DNA of 64,000 nt, from the NCBI GenBank assembly GCA_020086605.1, contig JACBWW010000099.1, forward strand, positions 576,866 to 640,865. Reading direction: 5' to 3'. How positions within the stretch are numbered: the stretch's first letter is position 1; each line of letters begins with the position of its first letter. A model generated the notes under the pieces. The model was not told where the DNA came from and made no database searches. It worked only from the letters and a program-made list of their open reading frames with translations. Position numbers and translations under genes: made by a program. This document shows positions 14,001 through 26,000 of this stretch, piece after piece. Origin of the DNA: Lanius collurio (lineage: Eukaryota; Chordata; Aves; Passeriformes; Laniidae).

Positions 14001-17000
14001 ACTCACTGGCTGTGTTGCTCTGCAGCAGGAATGTGTAATGAGGTGCTTCCCCTGATAGCGCCCTAAAATCTGAGCTAATTAACTGGTGTTTTCTCTCTGA
14101 ATTGTCTAATTGTTGCAGCGAGAGAGACACACAGACGTGGTGTGTCTGGGGGAGCACGTGATGGTGCATGGTGACATTATGTGGGAAAAACCCCTGGACT
14201 ATAAAACTGGGGATGGTATCATGACCCCATTAAATGTGTTTTTGATACTTCTTACCCTCTTAATTCCTACCAGACTTGTGACAAATGACATGTTTTAGAT
14301 TGAAATTTGTCTTAAGGCTTTGCTAAATTGATGTGGGCCCTGCGAGTTCAACCTGCTCTGATGGAACAGTGAACAGAGATTTTGTTCTGTTATTGAATCA
14401 GGTGAGAAAAGGGCTCTGAGAGTAGAAAAAAATTAAACTCTCCAAGCAGGTGGGATGTCATGAATTAGAAACAAAGTGCTGGTGAAAGATCTTCTGCTGT
14501 TCACAGTGGAGATTTGCCTGGATGTATCATAATACCCAAGGTGGAATGAAAGGCTTTGGCTTCCTAAATCCAGTCTGCAGCACTGGGGATCATTCCTGAA
14601 CCATTCTGCAGAAGATAGAGTGTTCTTTCACCTCACATGTGGAATTCATTACAATTAACTCTTAAGATTTGTGTAATCACTATTAATATAAACAGCTGCT
14701 TGGTTTTTAATGAATGTTTGATGAGCTCCTGTGAGTTCCAGCCCAGCAGTGTTTGCAGCCAGGAAACCAAATCAGCACGTGGCAACTGCTTCAGCTTTTG
14801 GGCTGCTGGAGCAGGAGCCCTGCCCAGCCCTGGAGTGGGATTTGACATCCAGAGTGAGGGATCAGACACGGTGTGTGTGGTGTTGCTCCAAGCCTGGTCT
14901 GCAATGTTTTTTCTAAATTAAAAGACAGAGTAAACTATTTTTCTGGCCTGGATATTGTTTTCAGGTTTTTTTCAATAATTCCTGGTTCCTTGACTTTGAG
15001 TGAGCCATTCCCTCTGAGGGGCTGGGGGATATGATCTGGGGCTGCACATTTCTGAGCTGGTTTTGAGCAGGGATCACACAGGATTTCGGTTTCTTTGTAT
15101 TTCCCAGGTTTACTGGGAGACTGGGAATGTGGAGGGGACTCCAGGCCCCTCAGCTCTGGACTCCTGCCCTGCATGTGGGGCAGTTTTAAGACAGATCTTG
15201 AGTAACTCAGCAAGAGGCAATTTTGGGATGTAACTTCATAATCTGTTTGCTTCCATTTGCAAAGATATCGTGAAGTTCAGGTCCACAAACAGACATTTAA
15301 CTCCCTGACAGGCCTCTGAGGCTTTCAGGTGCTCTGAGCCCAGAACAGATCCCTGGGGTTTATTTTGCTAATTCCTCTTAGGGGCCAGGAGATCGAGATG
15401 AGGATGTAGAAAGATATGAGATAACACACATGTATATAAACTTATATATGAGCACATGTGTGCCTGGTTTTTATCTATATAAACTCAAAAAAACAACTTC
15501 TCTTTATGTAAGAGAATAATTTGTTGATATTTAGCCCTAAATCCTGCAAGGTAGTTGGTATCTCCTCTCTCAGTAGGGAATGAAGTGAAGCACAGTTAAG
15601 ACCATTATAAATGTCCTTTTTGATCTTTCCTTGGATAAAGAAAACCTTCATTTGAGGTGTGTGCAAGCCAGGCTGCCCTTTCCAGTTTGAAATATGTTCT
15701 ATTGGACCAGGAGAAGTTGTCCCTTCCTGTGGTCACAGCATTGGCCAGTTGGGTGACACAGCTGATACACAGATGGGTTGCATTCTCTTGCTTTAATATA
15801 TAAATTACCATTTAAAAAAAAGCTGATATGGTTTCAGGAAGGGGTTTGTGAGTGTAATCCAACCCCTTCCACACGGAGACATCCATTTGCCTATCCCAGG
15901 CCGTGTCAAACATAGCATGGGATGAACCCTGAGAGCTGAGAACAGCAGGCTGGGAGGGGCCAGCAGGGCCCAGCTGCACACCCACTTCTGTTCATGAAAG
16001 CTTCACCATTTAGTGGCTTGCAGAAATCTTGGTTCTTAGGAGAGCTGGACTGGGAAATGTCCAGGAGCAGCCTCATCCATGTTGGGTGTTTCCATAGGGA
16101 GGTACAGAGGGGAAGGAGAAACAAAAGGTGGCTGGAAGGGGGTGTTCCATGTGTGAGTGACCTTGGAAGCTGTGGGGACCTGCATGCAGGAGAGGGGCAG
16201 GGCTGTGGTGGCAGGGAGCAGATTTATTCCAGACTCTGCCTGGCTATAATTAGTGCCAGGCCAGGACTGTGAGTGGCTGTGGCATCCAGGCCGTGCCCTG
16301 TGCTGTGGGGAAGGAGTCAGTGGCATTGTGTGACAGTGTGTGGGAACAACGGGAACAGAGCTGGGATATTCCTCCTGCTGTGGCTGGGAGGGGGGGGCCA
16401 TCAGCAGGGGCTGTCTCCAGTGCCACAGCTCTGGTTGATGTGGAAAGGAGGAGGAGGGGGGTTTGACATCTGGGGCACGTTGTAGTTCTATGGCATCCCT
16501 TCTCTCCTGAGCTCCTTGGTGGGGCAGGCCTGGCTCATCGCCTGGGTCCCAGCCTGATCCACAGCCTGGCTCCCACATGATCCATAGCCTTGTTCCCAGC
16601 CTGATCCATAGCCTTGTTCCCAGCCTGTTTCCCAGCCTTGTTCCCAGCCTGTTTCCCAGCCTTGTTCCCAGCTCGGGGGGTTGCATTGCCACTGCTTTGT
16701 TCTTTTATTTTTTTTTCCCTAACAGAAGTGTCTCAAGGTGAGAGATTTTTCCCAGTGAATTAATTATTGCAGGAACATTTTGCTGATGAGAGCAGGGAAG
16801 AGAACCCAGCGTGCAGCATTGCTGTGCCGTGCGTGTGAGAGCAGGAGTGCTTTTGCCAGCACGGGCTAAATCTTCTCCTGGGAGCTCGAAGGGGGGTTTG
16901 TAATTGTTTATTTATCAGTGAGCTCCCTGCCTCCCCCGGGGATGCTGTTCCCTGCTCAGGCACAGTGTGCACCTCCCCTTTGCCCCTCTTCCACAGGCTG

Positions 17001-20000
17001 GTTTGGTGAATGACCCCGGCTGGGATGTGTTTCCATTCGGGCTCTTTGAGGCTCTTCCTCCTGCGGTGCCGCCACCCCCAGGAAAAGGGAGATTGTGAGG
17101 CTGTTTAAATGTAACTGAGAACTGAGAGGATCTGAAGCATTGAGATTGATGCCTGCCTTGGCTGGGGGCTTTGAAGTGCAAAGTGGCTGAGCTTGCTGAG
17201 TGCTTATTTTATTTGTGACACGGGCTGCGGGTTCCATTCCAGGGAAAATGTCTATTACTGCTCTTATTATGCCCATAAATCTTATGTAGAAAATTCATTG
17301 TTGCTTTTTGCAAACGCCTGTTCCCCTAATCAGCATTTCCTGGGCTGGTAAATCTTACAGAGCTCGAGCTGATCGAGGTACTTCAGGTTTGATTTGGAGA
17401 TGTCTTCATTCCAGTCTGCATCTCTCTTTAGTGGGAAAAGGAGTTTGGGGAGTGAGGATGGGAGGAATGGCTGGCCCACAGTTACGGGCAGTGTTTGCAC
17501 AGGTTGGAGCAATCAAAGCTCTGCTGCTGGGGCAAGTGACAGATTTTGTTAGAAGTGGCTCCCAAAGCAATGCATGAGAAAAAATGACTTGCAGAATTTT
17601 TAAATCCAGGGTTTCTGACAAAGCAGTTGGTTGCAGGTGGCTTCTTATGCAGAGTGTGAACAAACCAAAGCTTTCCTTCCTCACAAACCAACCCCAAACC
17701 AAACAAAACCCAACCAAACAAATAAAAATTAAAATTGGATACTGAAAGTGTGAATAATGGAACAGACAAATCTGCAGGAGGCCAATGCTGGGTTTGTCCC
17801 CCTTGCATCACGTCAGGGCTGATGAACTGAGCTCCTCCCAATGTTGTTTTTCAGCATCTCACAAAATCATGCCTCTCCTTTAGTAATTTTTCTTGTATTT
17901 TGAAGACCATACTTCCTACAGAGGATGTCTTAAGACTCTTCCATCTGTACTCAGCTTTATTACAATTTAGTTGATAATTTTTTCTAAAGCCGGTCAAAGC
18001 TTGGCCTTCTCGAGCACCTTGGTGGCAAGTTTGTAAATTGTACCTTTTAATTGCAGGTACAAGATGATCTCTGAATTCACTTGGCCCAACCACGACCTCC
18101 CCTCAGACAAGGAGGCTGTGAGGAAGCTCATCGAGTGCCACGGCTTCCAGCACGACGTGGCCTACGGCAAGACCAAGCTCTTCATCCGCACCCCGCGGAC
18201 TCTGTTCACCCTGGAGGAGCTGCACGCCAAGATGCTCGTCAGGATCGTCCTCTTCCTGCAGAAGGTAAAGCTTCCACCACCTCAGAAACTCAGCTCAGGT
18301 TCCTTAAACCACCCTTGCTCTCCTTTCTGGCTCTGTTGCTGCACAGATTCCAGCCTGCTGCAGTTTGGTCACTGCTGGCTATTTTCCATTGTGCTCTCTG
18401 TAGCCTTGGTGTGGTGGGAGCTTGCTGTGAGCTGTAGCACCTGAAACATTCCCCACTGTTTAAAAACTGGCTCTGTTCTCAGTGGAGAGAGCATGCCTGG
18501 GAGCTTGAGGGACTTTTATGGCTGAAATGGAGACCCAGAGCTCCAGGCTGGTTTGGATCAGGAGGAACCTTAAAGACCAGTCTCACCAGGCCCTGGCACA
18601 GGGTGCCCAGAGAAGCTGTGGCTGCTCCATGCCTGGAAGTGTCCAAGGCCAGGCTGGACAGGACCTGGAGTAGCCTGGGACAGTGGATGGTGCCCCTGCC
18701 TGTTGAGCTTGGATAGGATACTCTTCCTTCTGAGAGCAGGGTGAAAGAGCAGAGCAGGCTGCTGCTCTGCTAAGTGCTTTATTTCAGAGTCTCACAGCTT
18801 TCTTGAAGGCAGAGTCCAACATGATAAAGCCAAGCAGCAGCAGCCAACAGCAGGCAAAAAACAGGTTCTTCTTCTAATTTTAGTTTCTTCTATACTTTTT
18901 TTACAGAAGTATGGATTATATTTGTTAATTGGCCAGTAAGATTAACACACAATTCCAGTTTTCCTTTTCTTAACCTATCCTGGTCCAATTCTAACAGTCA
19001 TAAGTCATACACAAGTATTACATAGGTATTACACAGATGTGTGTACAGTTTCTATCAGCACTTATTGTTTATGTGAACACTCTCTCTAAAGAATGTGAGC
19101 AGTACAGTTCTCTCTGTTTTGTCTAAAGTAAAGAATTCTGTGAAAAGGTAACAGTGCTGCAGTAAGAACTGTGTTTAAAGTCTCTGCTGCAGCTTTTCAG
19201 TGTTTACAGCACTTAGCATATATTTCTAGTCAAAGTTAAAAATCTGTATTTCCATTCACTTTGGTGTGACTTCATTTATCTCAGCTTGTCCAAAGGTTTT
19301 AATTCAATCCCTGTGCTTTGGTTTTCCTCTGGGCTGAGTCCAGGGAAGCCTTCACTGCAACCCCTGCCCATGGCAGGGGTGGGACTGGGTGAGCTTTCAG
19401 GTTCCTTTTAACTCAGACCATCCCCTGACTCTCTGGTGTTAGTCCTTGCTGAAATCTGTGTCTGTACAAGAGAGATCTGTCTGGCAAAGAGCAGAAATGG
19501 TGGGGCTGACTTTGCCCTGTCAGGCAAAGCTGATTAGTTCAATACATTTAGAAATTAATTTGTTAAAATGGGTATCTTCTGTGAAATTCTTGGAACCTGG
19601 GAAAGAACAGAACCTCTGAACCCATTCCTGTCCCTTACAAATAGAAACTGCTGACAGATGGGTATAAAATCTTGACAGGGCAAAAGCTCTGCAGGGAGCA
19701 CAGGTTTGCAGAAACTCCCCACACCTGATGGATGGAATGGGGAAGAGCCTGAAGGAGAAGTTCCCCCTGGGAGCTCTGAGTTCTTTGGAACACTCACATT
19801 TGTGGTGTCTGCAGTGCATTGGATGGGATTCCCTTCCTGCAAAGCCAACCAGTGTGGCCAGTGTGGGAGCAGAAAGCATCAAGGCCAGGGTTGGTCCCTT
19901 GGTCTTTGTTGTGCTGAATGGTTTGTGTTTAGCAGGGAATTCTGCACCTTTTGTGTGCCATGAGTTTTTCTGGAAAGGCCAAGTTCAGGCTGTGGAGGAT

Positions 20001-23000
20001 GCAGGCCCTGAGCTTTGTGCTTCAGAGTTTTCTTCCCTGCTCTGAACATGTCCTGCTGAGCTTCCTTGGACATCTTCTCCCACCTTCCTTCCCTGGGAAG
20101 GACAGCACTGTTCCAGAAGCTCCATCTGGCTTATTCTCCTGGCGTGGCCTGGGGCTGATGTGTGGGGCCCCCACACCCCCTGGGAGGTGTTCCTGGATCC
20201 TCAGCTGTGCTTCCCCCGTACTCACCGGGGTTTCTGGGGAGGAATTTCCTGCATGGAGCCACTTTGGTGCTTTCAGGGAGGTCACAGCTCTAACCCAGAG
20301 TCTCTTTCTTCCCAAAGAATGGGGTGAGCTAATGAGCTCCTTGTGGAATAAAGCTGCAGGGGGGACTGCTTGCTCCCAGGTGACTCCAGCTTTCCTATTA
20401 AACTGGGGGGGAATTGAGGGGTGACCTTTTTGGAAACTGCAAGGTGCAGCTACTGGGGAATAATTTCAGAGCCCCAGGCTGTGCTGCTGTGGGAGCAGAT
20501 CATGGCTCAGTGAGCTCCAAGCTCCTCCTTCAGATAAATCCAGCGAGAGGCACAATTTTAACAGCAACTTGTCAGTTTTGTGAGTTTGCTGCCAGCTCCA
20601 GAATTACACAGCCTGGGCTGGGATCTGGACTGGGCTCAGCATCAAAGAGAGCAGGGCAAAGGATTTTTTTGCCCCTGGAAGGTAAATACCTGCTTAGGAT
20701 CAACTCCCTGGCTGCACAGAGGGTTTTGCTGCTGTGGTTTTTTGTGGCATCGGGTGTGGAATAACTGTGGTGCTTCTGGGGGTTTCCCTGCTGCCACAGT
20801 GAGCAAAAGTGATAGAAATTAAAATGCTGGTGCACGTTGTCCTGTGGCTTCACAAGCCTCTCTGCCCTGTGTTCTGCTCTCCCTGGGTGGAGAGGGACCA
20901 ACATGAGTCTACCTGAGGACTGAAGTAGGACATAGAGGCATCTTTTGGTTATTTTTCTGTGAGAAATCTCCAGGGAGGTTCTAACTTACCTTATAAAGGA
21001 TTTGTGGGGAAAACACAAACTCCTTCTCCAGTGCTCAAGGTACTGAGGACTCTGGAGAAATCTGGATGTCTTCCTGGAGCTCCTTTCCTGTAGCTGAACC
21101 CTCTCTGCTTGCACTCACTGGATGTTCTTCAACCAGGCCCTCAAATGCTGGCAAGGGGATGCAGAGAAGCTTTTTAGAGTCCTGGAACTTGCAGCTAAAC
21201 CAAGAAACACTCAATGAATCATTAAATGCTTATTAAACAGCCCATCAGCTGAAGAGCAGGAGTTGAGCTGATATCTGTAGGTATGGATTAGAGACCTTGT
21301 GCAGTGTTAACTCTACCTGGAAAATGCTTGAGTTGTCTCCAGTTTCAGTGTTTCTCTTGTTTCCTGTTAACTCTGCTCCCAGCCCTGCCTGGGATCCCTC
21401 CCATGCTCTGCTGCCGGCAGATGGGGCCGGTGGAGTCGGGCAGTGCTGGAAAACAAACTGTCAACAATGAGAAATCAGACCAGAGGAGGGATCTGATGAG
21501 GCCTTCTCTGAGCTTTGAAAGCATCAAGGCAATTTTGCCTGTCATTTCTGTTCTCAGCTTGCTTTCAATTGTTCATTAACAACTCACAGGGAAATTTAAT
21601 TCTTGCTCTTTTCCTTCTGTAGTTTTGCCTGTGAGCATCAAAGGCTGAGAGAGGCAAACTGTGAGCACATCTAGAAGGACTTGATTTTCTTTTAAATAAC
21701 TGAGCCTTCTGTTGCATTGGAGTTCCTCAAATTTGAATTTAGGAAGAGGGAAAGACGAGAGGAGATGAAATGTGGTGTTGTGACAATGGGCACTTGTGTG
21801 ACACAAGCTGAGGCAGATGTGAGGAGCAGCCTTAGAGCAGCTGATCCCAGCCTGGGGCCCAGGGGTGTTTTCCTCTGCACAGGAATGAGTGTAAGTGAAA
21901 GAACCCACATTTAGCAGCTCTGTTTCTAATGATGTGTATTCTGTGGCTTATTGCTCTCCTGCAAATCACGAGGCTTTCCAGAAGGGATTCAGTAATTAAC
22001 TGGAGAGCTTCATCATCCAGTGACCCCTAACCCTGCAAACAGGGCTGCTGCCTTTGTGCAGTGGTGCTCATGAATGAAATTGAATTAAAACTGACTTCTA
22101 GTTTAAATAGATAATTTTACTTTCTTTTGTTCTACATTTCCTGGATGTCTTCACCTTCAGATTTATCTTCCACGCTCCTTTTTTTTTCCATGGTAAAATG
22201 TCAGTGAGATTCCAGGCTGTAATTTTCCTTCTGCCCCAACGCAGTCAGTGAGCAGATGTGATGTGATTTAACTGTGGCAACTTGCTGGCTCCAGGAGAAT
22301 TCAGCAAGTGAGAGCTGTGTCCAGTGTCACAAACCCCATATGGCAGCAGGGATGTCACACCAAAGGGTCACTTCAGAAGCCCCAGCTGAGATTGCTTCAT
22401 GTGGTGCTTTAGGGTTTATTTGCTGTACCTGCGCTCCTGCCAGCTCTGGGATTGTCACCCTGAATGCAAATGGAGCAGCTCTAATGTTAATCATGCAAAT
22501 AAAAAATAAAAGAAACGCTGCCATGAAGCTCTGCTGCTTTTCCTGCCCTTGGAAAGGCTCCCACAGACTCATCAGCTGTGCAGAGCAGAGCTTTGTTCGG
22601 GGAAGAAAGCCCGGGCAGCCGGCACGTGCGGGCTGTGCAGATGATGGCTCCTGTCACTATAATTTACTGCACTATTTCGGTGTCATTTTATCAGGCCGGC
22701 ACAGCTGCGGATGGAAATCGCTCCCGAAATCTTCCTGCCCGGCACGGAGGCAGCAGGAATGTCCTTGAGTGCAGCCCAGCAGTGGGGGAGCCCCGGGGGC
22801 AGCGGGGCTGGGAGGGGCAGTGCCGGCCCTGGGACGTGCCCTGGGCATCCCAAGGTGTCCTTGGGCATCCCAGCGTGTCCTGCAGCCCGGATGGGCTCTG
22901 CAGAGGCTCGGGAGCTGCCATCACCATGGCAACATTCCCCAACCCGTGGGGACAGCAGCACTGAGCCATGGCTGGCGTGGCATCATTCCGTGGCATCATT

Positions 23001-26000
23001 CCGTGGCATCATTCCGTGTTTCACCTTCCCACTCCAGCCCCACGAGCCCTGGCAGCTCAGGACACAGGGAAGCCTCAGCCACCCAGGGAAGCTTCTCCAT
23101 GGACACAGGACGTGTTTCCTGTCGGGTTATGGAGGGGCAGGAGCAATCCAGTGGGGGCTTGGGGCAGTGACCCAAAAGGGATGCAGGGGATTTGCCTCTG
23201 GACTCCAGGCTTTTTCCATCCCGAGGGAGTGTCTGTGAATGCTGACTCTGAGCAGGAACAGGTCTATAATGACATATGGATTTGTATCCTGGACCCAGGC
23301 TTTGATGTGGAGGGGCTCTGGCAGGGAGGAGCTGTGACAGGAGATGCTGTGGCTCCTTCCCGAGGAGCAGGGGGTGGGAGCTGCCAGTACCAGGAGGAGG
23401 GAAGGAGGAAGAGCTGGCTCTGTCTCCTGTGCCAGCACTGACCAATCGCAGGTTTTAGGCTGCTGCAGCTGCTGTCACATGGAAGGTCCATGGACACCAT
23501 GGTTGTGCCTCCAAGAGCAGCAGGGCCAGGGTGCACGGTCTCTCCTGAACACTTCCTCAGTCCCACTGCATTCGGGATGGCATGAGCTGGGAATGGGTTT
23601 TTCCATTCAACAACACCTCCTGGATTTCTCCTTCCCATGTCCCACCAGGTTTTAGGTTTTGCAGCTGCCTTTGGCAAGCTCAGCTGGACACAGCAGGGAG
23701 GGAGCTGGCTGTGTTTGGGTCCCTGCTGGCACCAGCCTCACGTGGCACCCTCAGTCCTGCACCAGCACGGCAGGATTTCACCCCGGACTGGAAGCGTCAG
23801 GGAGAGAGAAGCTGAAGGGGGACTTCTTGCAAGAGCAGGGAGTGGCAGGACAAGAGGGAATGGCTTTGAGCTGAAAGAGAGTAGAATTCTATGGGCCATG
23901 AGGAAGAAATTCTTCCCTGTGAGGCACAGGATGCCCAGAGCAGCTGTGGCTGCCCTTGCATTCCTGGAAGTGTCCAAGCCCAGGCTGGACAGAGCTTGGA
24001 GCAACCTGGGACAGTGGAAGGTCCCTGCCCATGGGAGGGGGTGGCTCTGGGTGGCCTTTTCTGTCCCTTCTACCCCAAACCATCCTGTGATTCCGTGACT
24101 CTGTGGACATCTGTCACATCCCTTCTCAATCCTCTCTTCCCATGAGAAGTGTCCCAGGTAATTTAATTTCTCCAGGTTTGGAGGTTGTTCTGTGCTTCTG
24201 GCTGCCCCTGCAGTCTTTACCAGCATCAAACACTGAAGGTGAGGAAATGACCTGTAGTTCAGGACCTTCAACATGAAAAACTCGACCTTGAGTTTTCATG
24301 GGATGAGAGAATGTTCCTGCCTCCCTTTTGATGGCAGCAGCTTTGTTGTGATGACTGGAAGCTTCTCTGCTTCCCTGACACTGGTGCTTTGGCAGTTCCC
24401 ATAATCTGTTGATATAAAGTTGCTCCTCCCCACCACATTTTCCTTCCCTGGACAGGGAGGTGGTCACAGCCCCACGGCTGCCAGAGCTCCAGGAGGGTTT
24501 GGACAATGCTCTCAGGCGCAGGGCAGGATTGTTGGGGTGTCTGTGCAGGGCTGGATGATCCTTGTGGACTCCTTCAGGAGATTCTGTGATTCCTGGTGTT
24601 GCAGAGGCAGGAAATCCTGCAGAGTGCAGCCAGGATTAACGGGGTGTCCTGTCAGGCCTGTGGGGCCCCTCAAAGGACACCCATGGACCAGCAGCTCCAC
24701 GTGGGGGGTGGTTGGGAGNTGGGAGACATCCCCCACAGGGACAGGGAGGCCGAAGGAGAACAAAGAGGGAGAACTCTGACAGAGGTTGAAGAGAAGTTCT
24801 CTGCTTTTGAGGGGTTTGGCACCCAAAATCTCAGTGTTTCCCTTTAAACTTGGGATGTCTGGAGGGGAGCAGCCCCTCACAGCTCTGCACTGGTTGCTGT
24901 GTGAGCTTTTCTCAGCTGCATGGCAGGACTGTCAGTGGAGCTGTCAGGAGAACCTCTGACATCAGCTTCACAAAGCAACTGCTGTGTTGAAAACTGCCTT
25001 GGGTAATTAATTAATCCTTCTGTAAATAGGGGCAGTGCTGTGAGATCAGAAAGAAATAAAGTCTGTGACAGGACCACGGTGAGCAGGGAGGCTCTTGGCA
25101 GGTGCAGGAGGTTTGTTATCCTTCCAGTTAAATTCTGCAAGGAAAAAAAATCTGGTCTGCTGCTTGGTGGGTTGTGATGGAGGGTGAGCACAGGTGGGGA
25201 GGGATCCCTGGGGAAGGTGCTCGGGAATGCCTGTTCCTCTTGGCTGCTTCCAGGATGGAGCAGCACCTGCCTCCTTCCTTCTCCTGGGGCTCCTCCTGAG
25301 GAGCTGATGGCTGTGCACTGTCACTGTCACTGTCACTGTCATGTCAGCACTGGAGCCTTCCAGCACCACTTCCCAGAGTGTCCCCTGGCAGGGGGTGCCA
25401 GGAGAAGCCCAGGAGCTGCTGTGTGCTCTGCTTGTGCTGCTCTCCAGGCAGAAACACAACTCACAGTGACTCTGNNNNNNNNNNNNNNNNNNNNNNNNNN
25501 NNNNNNNNNNNNNNNNNNNNNNNNNNNNNNNNNNNNNNNNNNNNNNNNNNNNNNNNNNNNNNNNNNNNNNNNNNNNNNNNNNNNNNNNNNNNNNNNNNNN
25601 NNNNNNNNNNNNNNNNNNNNNNNNNNNNNNNNNNNNNNNNNNNNNNNNNNNNNNNNNNNNNNNNNNNNNNNNNNNNNNNNNNNNNNNNNNNNNNNNNNNN
25701 NNNNNNNNNNNNNNNNNNNNNNNNNNNNNNNNNNNNNNNNNNNNNNNNNNNNNNNNNNNNNNNNNNNNNNNNNNNNNNNNNNNNNNNNNNNNNNNNNNNN
25801 NNNNNNNNNNNNNNNNNNNNNNNNNNNNNNNNNNNNNNNNNNNNNNNNNNNNNNNNNNNNNNNNNNNNNNNNNNCCTGGCCTTGGGCACTGCCAGGGATC
25901 CAGGGGCAGCCACAGCTGCTCTGGGCACCCTGTGCCAGGGCCTGCCCACCCTCCCAGGGAACAATTCCTGCCCAATATCCCATCCAGCCCTGCCCTCTGG

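Noticed and set aside
22274..22768. Plus-strand open frame of 164 codons
   Set aside because: No recognisable domain, no splice or start context, and overlapping frames in the same GC-rich stretch are also open. Chance openness in an intron is more likely.
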